This document shows positions 18,880 through 29,147 of a stretch of DNA of 64,000 nt, piece by piece. Made by a program: the position numbers and the translations under genes. Numbering within the stretch: the first letter of the stretch is position 1; the number at the start of each line of letters is the position of its first letter. The DNA is from Prionace glauca (Eukaryota; Chordata; Chondrichthyes; Carcharhiniformes; Carcharhinidae): positions 27,243,402 through 27,307,401 of the forward strand of contig CM075760.1 in NCBI GenBank assembly GCA_037974335.1, written 5' to 3'. The notes under the pieces were generated by a model. The model ran no database searches, was not told the DNA's origin, and saw only the letters and a program-made list of their open reading frames with translations.

Positions 18880-20711
18880 GAACACTTGTTAATCATGTGG
18901 AGACAGGGGGGGTCCCAGAGGACTGGAAAGTAGCTAATGTGACACTGCTGTTTAAGAAGGGAGTGAGGCAGCAGATGGAAAATTATAGGATGGTTAGCCT
19001 AACTTCGGTCATTGACAAGATTTTAGAGTCAATTATTAATGATGAGATCATGGAGCACTTGGAAGTGCCTGATAAGATAGGACTGAGTAAGCACGGCTTC
19101 GTCAATAAGAACATAAGAAATAGGAGCAGGAGTAGGCCATCTAGCCCCTCGAGCCTGCCCCGCCATTCAATAAGATCATGGCTGATCTGTCGTGTCTCAG
19201 TTCCACATTCCCGCCCTCTCCCCATAACCCTTAATCCCCTCTCTTATCAAAAACCCATCAACCCGCGTCTTAAAAATATTTAGCGAGGCAGCCTCCACCA
19301 CTTCAACGGGCAGAGAATTCCAGAGATTCACCACCCTTTGAGTGAAGAAGTTCCTCCTCAACTCCGTTCTAAACCACCCCCCCCCTTTATCTTGAGGTTG
19401 TGCCCCCTAGTCCTACTATCCTTTCTGAACGGGAAGAGCCTCTCCACCTCTATCCTATCCATCCCATTCATTATCTTATATGTCTCAATGAGATCTCCCC
19501 TCATTCTTCTAAACTCTAATGAGCACAAGCCTAGTTTATTCAGCCTCTCATAGCTCAAACCCCTCAACTCCGGTATCAGCCTAGTAAACCTCCTCTGCAC
19601 TCCCTCCAAGGCCAAAATATCCTTGCGTAAGTACAGCGCCCAAAACTGCACACAGTACTCCAGCTGCGGCCTCACCAATGCCCTATACAGCCGCAGCAAG
19701 GGGGAGTCATGTCTGACAGATCTGTTCTGAGTTCTTTGAGGAGGTAACAAGGAAGTTCGATAAAGGAGAACGAGTGGATGTTATTTACTTAGATTTCCAG
19801 AAAGCCTTTGACAAGGTGCTGCAAAGGAGACTGTTAAATAAATTAAGAGTCCATGGTGTTAAGTGTAAGATCCTGGCATGGATAAAGGATTGGTTGACTG
19901 GCAGAGGCAGAGAGTGAGGATAAAGGGGTCTTTTTCAGTATGGCAGCCGGTGACTAGTGGTGTGCCTCAGGTTGATGCTGGGACCACATTTTTTCACAAT
20001 ATAACAATTTGAAATCACTGTGACTAAGTTTGCAAATGATACAAAGATATGTAGAGGGATAGGTAGTATTGAGAAAGCAGAGGGATGGCAGAACAACTTG
20101 GACGAGTTTCGAGAGTGGGCAAAGAAGTGGCTGATGGATTACAATGTGGAAAAGTGTGAGGTTATTCACTTTGGAAGGATGAATGGAGACTTTTCTAAAC
20201 AGGGAAATGCTTAGGAAATCAGAAGCACAAAGGGATTTGGGAGTTTTGTTCAAGATTCTCTTTCGGTTAGCATGCAGTTTCAGTCGGCAGTTAGGAAGGT
20301 AAATGCAATGTTAGCATTCATGTTGAGAGGGTTAGAATTCAAGAGCAGGGATGGACTTCTGAGGCTGTATAAAGCTCTGGTCAGACCCCATTTGGAGTAT
20401 TGTGAGCAGTTTTGGTCCCCATATCTAAGGAAGGATGTGCTGGTCTTGGAAAGGGTCCAGAGGAGGTTCACAAGAATGATCCCTGGAATGAAGAGCTTAT
20501 CGTATGAGGTAGAGTTGAGAAGGATGAGGGGAGGTCTTACTGAAACTAACAGGTACTGCGAGGCCTGGATAGAGTGGATGCAGAAAGGATGTTTCATTCG
20601 CAGGAAAAACTAGAACCAGAGGGCACCATCTCAGAATAAAGAGATGATCCTTTAAAACAAAGATGAAGAGGAATTTTTTCAGCCAGAGAGTGGTGAATCT
20701 ATGAACTCTTT
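18880..20711 (+). mobile_element. CR1 LINE ORF2 (reverse transcriptase part), interrupted by another CR1
   Basis: The + strand reads GGVPEDWKVANVTLLFKKG, then NYRMVSLTSVIDKILE, then (after the nested element at 19104-19704) SxKAFDKV, TKFANDTKICRGIGS (the FADD box, here FAND), [57 protein letters not shown] in pieces. It ends abruptly at about 20711 in the FFSQRVVNL segment, joined directly to zinc-finger sequence, without CR1 tail or 3' UTR. Confidence 0.85.
19104..19704 (-). mobile_element. CR1 LINE 3' end nested in an older CR1
   Basis: The minus strand reads [71 protein letters not shown]. The 3' terminus at 19108 is the TAAGAACATAAGAAATAGGA type. It splits the host CR1 between HGFV and the SCLTD segment, so it is younger than its host. 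5'-truncated. Confidence 0.9.
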
Positions 20712-21488
20712 GTCTGGGAAGGGATTCAGTCATCCCACCTTCAGACACACCAAAGTGTTCACACTGATTAGAGACCATTTAAATGTTTTGAGTGTGAGAA
20801 GAATTTTAAAAATAAAACGGATTTACTGATTCATCAACGCACTCACACTGGGGAGACGCTGTTCATCTGTTCTGTGTGTGGGAAGGGATTCACTTGTTCA
20901 TCCCAGCTCCTGAAACACCGATTTGTTCAGACTGATCAGAGACCTTTCAATTGTTCTGAATGTGATAAAACATTTAAAAGTAAAAAAGATCTTCTGAAAC
21001 ACCAACACACTCACACTGGGGAGAGGCCATTCACCTGCTCTCTCTGTGGGAAGGGACTCACTCGATTAGCTCACCTTCTGAGACACCGTCGAGTTCACAC
21101 TGGGGAGAGGCCGTTCACCTGCCCTGTGTGTTGTCAGGAATTCATTGACACATCCGACCTTCTGATACACCGGCGAGTTCACACTGGAGAGAGATCTTAC
21201 ACTTGCCTCCTGTGCGGCAAGAGATTCTCTCAGTCATCCCACCTGACTACACACCAACTTGTTCACACTGATCAGAGACCTTTTGAATGTTCTGATTGTG
21301 AGAAGAGATTTAAAAGTAAACAGAATCTGCTGAAACACCAGCGAGTTCACACGGGGGAAAGGCCATTCAACTGTTCTATGTGTGGGAAGGGATTCGCTCA
21401 GTCAAACAACCTGCTGAAACACCAGCTTATGTTCTCAAGTTCACAGGCGACAGCAGGGGTTGGATTCTGCTGTTATTGCTGCTGTTAA
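20712..21488 (+). pseudogene. C2H2 zinc-finger gene, 5' end removed by a CR1 element
   Basis: Starts in a broken finger directly after the CR1 (GKGFSHPTFRHTKV, then a frame shift). An in-frame TAG at 20769-20771 replaces the Gln of an HTDQRPF linker. From 20772 a 238-codon frame holds eight finger units: [16 protein letters not shown] (second His is Gln), CSECDKTF, CSLCGKGL, CPVCCQEF, CLLCGKRF, CSDCEKRF and CSMCGKGF (second His lost). The normal stop after the last finger is lost, so the frame runs on into former UTR as SSSQATAGVGFCCYCCC. Without the 5' end it is probably dead, though a spliced use of the frame cannot be excluded. Fingers 1, 3 and 7 are a distinct class (F/SxCxKxFKxKxxLL), and 3 and 7 follow TDQRPF linkers. 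Confidence 0.75.
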
Positions 21489-21554
21489 TCACATCCAGGA
21501 CTGAATGATGCCGACATGCCTGTTTCCAGTGATGTTCCACAGTTTTCTCTTATG

Positions 21555-22015
21555 TGTCAATAATTTAGACTTAACTGTATGGAAAATGATTACTAAGTTT
21601 GTATGATACAAAAGTTGCTGACATGGTTGACAATGAGGAATAATTGTGGACAGCAGGAAGATACTAATGGACTGGGGGGGTGGGGTTAGTCGACACAAAA
21701 TTAGCAAGTAGAATTCAATCTGGATCAATGAGAGAGATTGAACTTGGGAGAGTAAACAAGACAAGGGAATGAACAATACATGGGATGATGTTGAGAATTT
21801 TATAGAGGAACTTTGGAGTGCATATCCACTGATTCCTGAAAATGGTTGCATATGAGATCAGATGGTCAAGAAGGCATTTGGGACACTTGCCTGTCTGAGG
21901 CCTGGAATGAAAGAGCAGGGAGATTATGTTAGGACTTGATAAAAGATGAGTTCGAACATAGCTGAGTACTGAGCACAGTTCCGGTCACTGCATCATCTAA
22001 CTATAAAGTAAGACA
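21555..22015 (+). mobile_element. Eroded CR1-like RT fragment
   Basis: The + strand text TTTGTATGATACAAAAGTTG (FADDTK-type box), the ELGRVNK region and TCCGGTCACTGCATCATC (LEYC.QFWS-type) appear in CR1 order with broken frames. Confidence 0.5.
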
Positions 22016-22254
22016 TGATTCATTAATTTGTATCAAACTGATAATTTATCAGAGTGCAATCAATGTTTAATTGATCAAATCTAGGAGATAAATAATTATA
22101 AGGTGACTTGAGGAAAATGGAAAAGGCTGATTAGTGACTGGCTGAAAAATCTTTATTTATTTTAGTCTTGAGTTTACTTTTCATAGAACCCCTACAGTAC
22201 AGGAGGAGGCATTCAGCCCATCAAGTCTGCACTGACTGTCAGACAGAGTCTCTA

Positions 22255-22340
22255 GAGAAGTTGGATTCTGCTTTTGTTGCTGCTGTTGATCATATTTAAG
22301 GTTGAATCATATTCATTCTGACTTTTTTTTATTGCTGATA
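22255..22340 (+). pseudogene. Zinc-finger-gene 3' UTR remnant
   Basis: GTTGGATTCTGCTTTTGTTG, GATCATATTTAAGG and TGAATCATATTCATTCTGAC match the bases just after the stop of the 10-finger gene (14570-14625). The finger sequence itself is absent. It suggests another gene copy once lay here. Confidence 0.4.
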
Positions 22341-22699
22341 AACTCCAGCCACATTACAGGAGTTAATATTTTAATACATCAAATAAATCAGCTTCTTTTC
22401 AAACAAACAACATTTCGTGTGGTTCATCTCTAAGATATGAGCATTTTCCCTTAAATCTGCTCTGGAAATGTCTTTAACAGATGATCAACAATTAAATATG
22501 TCGCATCAAATAACTGGGAAAAATCCACTACGGGCATTCATTTCTAAAGTAATTCTGTTCTGGAATGTTCTGCCTGAAAGAATATGGAAGTAGATTCAGA
22601 TACATCTTGCCAAAGTGAATTGGATCTCCAGTTGAAGATATAGTTAGCAGGGCTCTGGGGAGAGGGGAGTGGCGATGATGGGTAACTCTTTCAATGTGT

Positions 22700-23390
22700 C
22701 ACCACAACCCATAAGGCAGCTGTATATTGACAGGAGAAAGGCTGATGTCCAAATACCCAAATAACAAGGAAGTTGTGATGAACCAGAATAAAACATTGAT
22801 TTGGCCTCAACTAGAGCATTGTGGCCAACTCTGGATAGATCGCTATAGGAAGGAGATGAAGACATTGTAGAGGATGCAGAAAAAATTAATGGGATTGGTT
22901 CCAGGGATGAGAAACTTCAGTTATGAGGGTAGACTGGCAAAGCTGGGGCTGATCTCTATACAGAAGAGGAGATTCGATAGAAATATTCAAAATCAAGAGG
23001 GATTTGGACAGAGTAGATAAGAAGAAACTATTCTGATTGGCAAAAGGGTCAAGAAGCAAAGGACACAGAATGAAGGCAATTTGTGAAATAAGCAATGTTG
23101 ACCTGAGGAAATCCCATTTACAGAGTGACTGGTTAGAACCTGGTATGCACTGACCCAGTGTGAGGTGGAGGAAGCTTCAAACAAGATTTCAAAACACAAC
23201 TGGATAATTATCTGAAGAGAAAAAATGTTCAGGGTTATGAGAGAAAGGCCGTGCAGTGATTGAGGGAGCGGTTGGGGAGTGACCGAGGGAGAGGCTGGGG
23301 AATGGGACTGGCTGTGTCACTCTCTCAGAAAGCTGGTGTGGGTGTGAACAGATGGGCTGAATGACCTCTTTATTTGGTATAATCATTCTA
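22700..23390 (+). mobile_element. Old CR1/L3-like 3' part
   Basis: Eroded + strand order: CTCAACTAGAGCATTGTGGC (LEHC.QLW), GGGATTGGTTCCAGGGATGA, TATGAGGGTAGACTGGCAAAGC, then a tail with GGCTGAATGACCTCTTTATT. No open frame. Confidence 0.58.
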
Positions 23391-23649
23391 AAACTCTGAA
23401 GGCTCTGAGGAAAAAGGATGAACTGGCAGCTCCTTCAGAGATGATCCTGGCCTTACAATGCAGCTGTACATTCACAGGACACAGTCACAGTGATCATGCT
23501 CAGTATATCCCTCATCAGGGGGACCACTGTGGAATTCTGCAGCCTCTCTATTTAAATAAAATGCTGATTTTCTATTCTTCCCAACAATGCGGACATTTTT
23601 CCCCTTTTTCCCTAAATTATATTTTATCTTTCCCACATTCCCATTTACT

Positions 23650-23800
23650 TACCCGAGTGTATGATGTATTTTCAGACTGTGTAACTGGTTAAAACTCTTT
23701 CCACACTCAGTTCACTGGAACACTCTCAGCAGGGTGTGTGTGTGTCTCGGTGCTTTTCTAGTCACAATTATATCTGAAATCTCTTCCCAGGGACAGGACA
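23650..23800 (-). pseudogene. Zinc-finger 5' leader remnant
   Basis: The minus strand carries GAAAAGCACCGAGACACACA and TGTGGAAAGAGTTTTAACCA, the sequence that lies upstream of the ATG of the 10-finger gene (13545-13610), including the CGKSFNQLHSL finger relic. Nothing coding follows it on the minus strand. The next 350 bases (23800-24160) hold nothing I recognise. Confidence 0.5.
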
Positions 23801-24164
23801 GATGTAACATTGCTCCTTCCACATTCAAAGACCAGTGATGTTCAGGGCTGTTACAGGGTTTCTTTCAGAGACAAAGTATTGCCAAAACTTTAGCTAATAC
23901 AAAGACTTATGACACAGCATCCTGGTGAAAGGCATTTTTATTGACCAATGTGAGACAAAACACCTGGAAAACATGTACGAGGAAGGCCCAAGATGGCACA
24001 GGTCGATAATATCAGAATATGGACTGGCCTCTCGATGGGACAGACAATGAGAGCAGCTGAGAAATCAGTGAAGAAAGACTGTTCAGAGTGCAGCTAACCT
24101 CTGAACGAGGAGGGATAAAGGACAAGGGACCTGCAGTGGTAGGAAAAGAACTATTTACTATCCA

Positions 24165-24425
24165 GAATAAAATTAATCTACAATATAGAAACTAGGAGCA
24201 GGCCATTGGAGTCTGCTCCACCATTCAATACGATCATGGCTGATCCTCAATCTCAATGCCATATTCTCCCCATACCACTTGAAGCCATTAAAATAAAAAG
24301 CACCTACCTCTTCCTTGAACATATTCAGTGACTTGGATTCCACAGCCTTCGGTGGTAGAGAATTCCATAAGTTCACTACCCTTTGTGTTAATAATTTTTT
24401 TCCTTATCTCAGTCTCATCTGACAA
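24165..24425 (-). mobile_element. CR1-like LINE, 3' end
   Basis: The minus strand reads VNLWNSLPPKAVESKSLNMF, the RT C-terminal block, then a tail at 24180-24250 with the CTCCACCATTCAATACGATC text typical of this CR1 subfamily. Confidence 0.68.
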
Positions 24426-24609
24426 CTGCTTTTGTGGATTATTTCTGTGGAAATGTGCCCTCGCTCAAACGGAATCAGCCACTGGAATTAAAATTGAGAG
24501 ACCAGCCAGTCCAACAGCAAGATATCCACTGCCCTCCCACTTCACCAACTGTCAGGATGAAAATGCTTCAGTCCTGGATATGATTAACAGCCAAATCTAA
24601 CCACGGTCA

Positions 24610-25542
24610 TCACTTGTGAACCTGCTGGTGTCTCAGCAGATGGGATGACTGAATGAATCCCTTCCCACAGTCAGAGCAGGTAAATGGTCTCTCCCCAGTG
24701 TGAACTCGCTGGTGTGTCAGCAGGTTGGATGACCGATTGAATCTCTTTCCACACAAGGAGCAGGTAAATGGCCTCTCCCCGGTGTGAACTCGCTGGTGTG
24801 TCAGCAGGGTAGATAAATCACTGAATCCCTTCTCACACTCTGAGCAGGTAAAAGGCCTTTCCCTTTCCCCGCTGTGAATTTGCTGATGTCTCAGCAGGTT
24901 GGCTAACTGAGAGAATCCCTTCCCACAATTAGAGCAGGAGAATGGCCTCTCCCCAGTGTGAACTCGCTGGTGTGTCAGCAGGCTGGAGGAATCTCCGAAT
25001 CCTTTCCCACACACAGAGCAGATGAATGGCCTCTCGCCAGTGTGAACTCGCTGATGTGCCAGCAGATCAGATGAATCTCTGAATCCTTTCCCACACTCTG
25101 AGCAGGTGAATGGTCTCTCCCCAGTGTGAACGCGATGATGTCTCTGCAGACTGGATAACCGAGTGAATCTCTTCCCACACTCAGAACAAGTGAACAGCCT
25201 CTCCTCGGTGTGAACTTGTTGGTGTGCCAGCAGGGTGGTTGAATCTCTGCATCTTTTCCCACATACTGAGCAGATGAATGGTCTCTCCCCAGAGTGAACT
25301 CGATGGTGTCTCATTAGATTGGATGAAATACTAAATTTCTTCCCACAATCAGAGCAGTTGAATGGCTTCTCCCCAGTGTGAACTCGCTGGTGTGTAAGCA
25401 GGTCGGATGAATTAGTAAATCTCTTCCCACACTGATAGCAGGTGAATGGCCTCTCCCCAGAGTGACTGCGTCGATGTGTTTCCAGCTCAGATGGGGATCT
25501 GAATCCCTTTCCACAATCCCCACATTTCCACGGTTTTCCCAT
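24610..25542 (-). CDS. C2H2 zinc-finger protein, 11 fingers
   Basis: 310 residues, intact from ATG (25542) to stop. It starts [14 protein letters not shown] and consists of eleven C2H2 fingers to the end (last finger CSDCGKGF...HQQVHK). Linkers are TGERPF, TGEKPF, SGERPF, TEERLF, and a two-residue-longer SGERERPF between fingers 8 and 9. Finger 4 ([11 protein letters not shown]) has Cys in place of the core Phe; all zinc ligands remain. A nuclear DNA-binding regulator by family; no repressor domain is visible in this exon. A splice acceptor about 150 bases upstream and a CpG promoter at 27.2-27.7 kb in the right orientation make a complete, probably expressed gene plausible. Confidence 0.87.
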   Translation of the reverse strand: MGKPWKCGDCGKGFRSPSELETHRRSHSGERPFTCYQCGKRFTNSSDLLTHQRVHTGEKPFNCSDCGKKFSISSNLMRHHRVHSGERPFICSVCGKRCRDSTTLLAHQQVHTEERLFTCSECGKRFTRLSSLQRHHRVHTGERPFTCSECGKGFRDSSDLLAHQRVHTGERPFICSVCGKGFGDSSSLLTHQRVHTGERPFSCSNCGKGFSQLANLLRHQQIHSGERERPFTCSECEKGFSDLSTLLTHQRVHTGERPFTCSLCGKRFNRSSNLLTHQRVHTGERPFTCSDCGKGFIQSSHLLRHQQVHK

Positions 25543-25691
25543 GTTGTGGGTGTCTGAGTCTCAGTGCTTTTCCTCTCACACTGATGGTAAAATGGGCGAT
25601 GATTTTCCCCGTCTTAACGAGTGACTCTGTCAGAGCTTGATGTGAAATTTTGTTTGAGATTTTTCATGGCAAATCCTCCCCTTTCAATACC
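25543..25691 (-). other. 5' leader of the 11-finger exon
   Basis: On the minus strand CTCCTTTTACAG ends at 25692 and fits a 3' splice acceptor. The leader that follows matches the leader of the 10-finger gene (GTAAACTCCTTTTACAG versus GTAAACTCTTTTCACAG). The exon therefore probably starts at 25691 and the upstream exon lies toward 27.4 kb. Confidence 0.5.
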
Positions 25692-25964
25692 CTGTAAAAG
25701 GAGTTTACAAAAGTCACCACTGTCAATACAGCTCAGAAACTGAGAACAGACAATTCTAGTTGCTGTGAAACACTTTTTCCTCACTGACTTAGAGTGAATA
25801 ATGAATTTGAAACATCTTTGCGAGCCAGCAAATCAATCAAAATGCTCAAAAAGGAGTGGAATTTATCTCCAGATGTATGGAAATCAGAAATAGTGAAATT
25901 ATGTTCAATTCGGACAGAATATTAAGAATCTGTGGAACCCCGAATTCAGCCCATCAAGTCTGCA

Positions 25965-26480
25965 TCAATGATTCGATGAATGAACATGGTTCAATCCTGA
26001 ATGTGATTTAACAGCAGCAAAACAGCAGAATCCAACCCCTGTAACCACTTGTGAACTCACTGGTGTCTCAGCAGCTGGATGACCGACTGAATTCCTTCCC
26101 ACACACAATGCAGATGAACAGCATCTCCCCAGTGTGAACTCACTGGTGAATCACACCAACCCCGGAGCCATGAAACCTCTCTCAAACAACGGAACAAAGC
26201 ACTAAAAACTAAATGAGAGATAAATGCACAATAATACTCACCTCTGGAACAATTTGACTGTTTTCAAATTTAAAACCTCCTGCTGGACCCTGCAGCTGGA
26301 AAGATGTCAGAAGCACTGGAGTCAGAGAACAATTGTACTCTTCAAATCTTCTAATTCCCTGTGAAAGGAGATTACAAGAGTTATGTGTCAAAGTGGTTAG
26401 AGATTAAGAGATAAACATTTTTCTTGGTTTGAGATTGCTGTGTATAAATCTTCCTCTTCTAATCGTAAAAGGAGTTTCCA
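25965..26480 (-). pseudogene. Zinc-finger gene remnants
   Basis: Minus strand: a 3' UTR relic (25975-26035) and one and a half fingers (about 26040-26145: CIVCGKEFSRSS, then a frame break and stop). Upstream are two relics of the leader/acceptor motif (CTCCTTTCACAGGG near 26355, CTCCTTTTACGATT near 26465). These are pieces of at least one more decayed copy of the 24.6-kb gene type. Confidence 0.55.
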
Positions 26481-26574
26481 AAATCCATTAGTTAGTCTAG
26501 AATATAAATTCATAACATCCTTTCCTCCTGTTTCCAAGCATAGGATTACTTTAGATTGAAATGCTGACATTGGT

Positions 26575-26965
26575 TGCAGTTCAGACAAGATCCACTAAGA
26601 TAATTTCTGGCATAAAGGAAATTGTTTATTAAGGAAAGGCTGACAGGGTATGTCTATACTGATCGGATTTTAGATAAATGAGAGGAGACCTGACTGAAGC
26701 ATATATGATTCTGAGGGTGCTTGACAGGGTAAGTGCTGAAAGGATGTTTCCCTTCAACAGGGAATCAAAAATTGCAGGGACAGGTTTAAAAAAAGGACAG
26801 AAATGAGGAGCAATTGCATCTCTCAGAGGGCCAGTAGCCCGTGGAATTCACTGCCCCAGTGGGCAGTGGAGACTGGTATTGAGTATATTTAAGGCTGTGT
26901 TCTCACCATCTCATCGACAAGGGAGTTCAGGGTTAAGGAGGCTGGAAGAAAATGAGTTATGACAA
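26575..26965 (+). mobile_element. Eroded CR1-like 3' fragment
   Basis: In order on +: AAATGAGAGGAGACCTGACT (RLRGDLTE), TGACAGGGTAAGTGCTGAAA (DRVSAE), GGATGTTTCCCTTC (RMFPF), CGTGGAATTCACTGCCC (WNSLP). Frames broken. Confidence 0.58.
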
Positions 26966-27149
26966 TGATCAGATGAGCTCTGACAAAGGATCATCCCAGA
27001 TTTGAAACTTTAGCTCGAGTCTCTCTCCACAGATGCTGTCACACCTGAGATTTTCCAGCATTTTCTTGATCAGATGAGCCATGAGTTTATTGAATCGCAG
27101 AGCAACCTTGATGGATTGAATGGCCTCTTCTTGCTCCTAATTCTGATAA

Positions 27150-27690
27150 TGTTTTTCTTCTGTTACTCGAATGGCCACACATTCCCCCTGCAGCACCTTC
27201 CCCCGGGAAAGGGAGCATCCATTAACCCGCCCTGTCAGTCAATGACTCAAACATTCCCCCTGCAGCACCTTCCCCCGGGAAAGGGAGCATCCATTAACCC
27301 GCCCTGTCAGTCAATGACTCAAACATTCTCTCACCCAAATCCTGAAGCTCCGCCCACTGGCTGGCCGCGCATGCGCTCTGCTCTCCGCTGAACAATGATG
27401 GCGGCCGCGGCACTGGGCCGGATCCCGGATAAAATCCCCGGAGCTGCAAACCCGGGACCCTCAGGCTCTTATTCAGGCCTTGCAGCCTACAGCGGGTGTT
27501 CATGAAGCCTCCGTTCTCTCCCCACCCCGGCTCCCGGCTCCATTCCCCCCTCCGCCCCACCAACTCTCACCCGCTGAAAGAAGCATCTCCCGCACTCGCA
27601 GGGCTCCGAGCAAAGTGACACTGCGCATGTCCCGATACAGGACTGCGCCTGCGCACTGGGCGCCTGTGGCGTGAATAGGGCACTTTCACA
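27150..27690. promoter_or_regulatory. CpG-island promoter upstream of the 11-finger gene
   Basis: GC-rich with many CpG. Contains CGCGCATGCGCTC (27367, NRF1-like), ATGATGGCGGCCGC (about 27396, YY1-like), and CTGCGCATGTCC and CTGCGCCTGCGCAC (27619-27656). On the minus strand it precedes the zinc-finger exon by 1.7 kb; on the plus strand nothing coding follows. The mirrored motif layout would allow bidirectional initiation. Confidence 0.55.
27179..27322. repeat. Exact 72-bp tandem duplication inside the promoter
   Basis: ATTCCCCCTGCAGCACCTTC begins at 27181 and again at 27253. The two 72-base units (27179-27250 and 27251-27322) read identically. Each carries CCCGGGAAAGGG and TCAGTCAATGACTCAA; TGACTCA is an AP-1-type site, so the duplication doubles it. 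Confidence 0.95.
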
Positions 27691-28206
27691 CCCGCAAGGA
27701 ATGATGGTTAACAGCAGTGCCATTGTAACCTTAAACAGTGAATATAAAATAACATCGTTAGCTATTGAGATAAATTAATTGTAAAAAAGCGCAAATTATT
27801 GCGAATTGATGATCTGATATTGAAATTTCTTAAAGTTTTCCTGTGGGACTACACAATTATTTGGAAGCTTTTTACTGTTTCCTCTCTCTCCCCTTCCCTG
27901 ATGGTGCTGACTCTGGCTGATTTCAGTCACACAGTCACTACTTCCTCTCGCGTCCTGTCTCTTCCTGATTCTGAATATTCATGTTTTGCAGAATGATACA
28001 GCACAGATGGAAACCATTCAACTCAGTTTGCCCGTCCTGGCCTTTGGACGATTTATCCAATAAATTCCATTGCCCTGTTGGCAAAGTCAGAACAATATAT
28101 GTATGTTCTCTTGAACTGAGAGCTTATTGGAAAAGATATTCCAGGTTGATACAGCTCTCTTGTGTGGAAAGCTTGATTGTCCCGTTTATTAAGCAAATAT
28201 TAAGTG

Positions 28207-28920
28207 CTCACTGACTTGTGCCAGTCGCTCTCCGTGATGAATGCCTGTTGCGTGTTACCTTGTAAATTTTACAGAGGCCGCAATGATGAGTTTGGTGGGA
28301 TTTGGAAACTGGAAGTGCCACATGAGCAGCTTGCGGGACTATTTCACCTAATTGTCCATTTTATGTTCCAGTGAACAGGAATCGCTGTTGTTACTTGTGT
28401 TCTCTCTAAAGATGACATTTTAAAGGAAAAACTTGCTTTTGGTGAACAAAAACTCTGAAATAAAAATCAAACGCAGAGGAATTGTGTATAAATTAGAATT
28501 TTAAGTAGCTGACATTAACTGCCCTGGTGGGTCTGTTGCTTAGGATTCAGCAGATTCACATCCCCGGGTTCGATTCCAGCCAGGGACAGAATTTTTGTTT
28601 CTGCGTCACTTCCTGGTCAGCATCAGGTATAAGGGAGATTTACTCATTTACTTCTGAATTGGAAATGGCACATGTCAGAAACGAAATAAAAAGGCATTGC
28701 TTGGCGACAAAGTGCGAACGATCGAGATGGCGATCCAAGGTAAAATCTGAAAGTTAATGGGGTAGACTTATTGTTTCCACTGACCCAAACACCTTCCAGA
28801 TCTGGATCCAAATCTCGGGCTCAATGACAAGAAAACCTTTAATTCTATTAACATCGAAACGCTCCGACTTCCAGTGAGGTGGAAGCAGTTTTCACTCAGA
28901 AACCAGGAACTGAGAGATGA
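28207..28920 (+). other. Duplicated tRNA unit, copy A (left part)
   Basis: From GACTTGTGCCAGTCGCTCTC onward the sequence aligns with 55505 onward and, more distantly, with 61945 onward. Shared blocks are CTCTCCGTGATGAATGCC, CAGAGGCCGCA.TGATGAGTT, GGAAACTG.AAGTG and the tRNA-Glu relic. After the relic it continues to match copy C (62560-62650: GATTTGGGTTCAAATCTGG region against GATCTGGATCCAAATCTCGG). Nested LINEs interrupt at 28922; the unit resumes at 31205. Confidence 0.7.
28521..28587 (+). pseudogene. tRNA-Glu pseudogene (anticodon position TTC)
   Basis: CCCTGGTGGGTCT, TTAGGATTCAG and a good T-arm start (GGGTTCGATTCCAG) match vertebrate tRNA-Glu. The anticodon loop reads ATTCACA (TTC kept), but several bases of the anticodon stem and variable region are missing and the T-stem no longer pairs. 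Confidence 0.65.
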
Positions 28921-28921
28921 A

Positions 28922-29147
28922 TAAAGAACAAAGAAAAATACAGCACAGGAACTTGCCCTTCGGCCCTCCAAGCCTGCACCAACCATCTTTCCCGACTGAA
29001 CTAAAACCCGGAGACCATATCCCTTCATTCCTATCTTATTCACGTAGTTGTCAAGATGCCCCTTAAAAGCCACTATTGTATCTGCGTCCACTGCCTCCTC
29101 CGATGGAAAGTTCCAGGCACCCACCACCCTCTGAGCAAAAAAAGGCC
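28922..29147 (-). mobile_element. CR1 LINE 3' end
   Basis: The terminus at 28922 is the AAAGAACAAAGAAAAATACA repeat type. The minus strand RT tail reads FFAQRVVGAWNFPSEEAVDADT. Only about 225 bases; truncated where the next CR1 ends. Confidence 0.7.
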
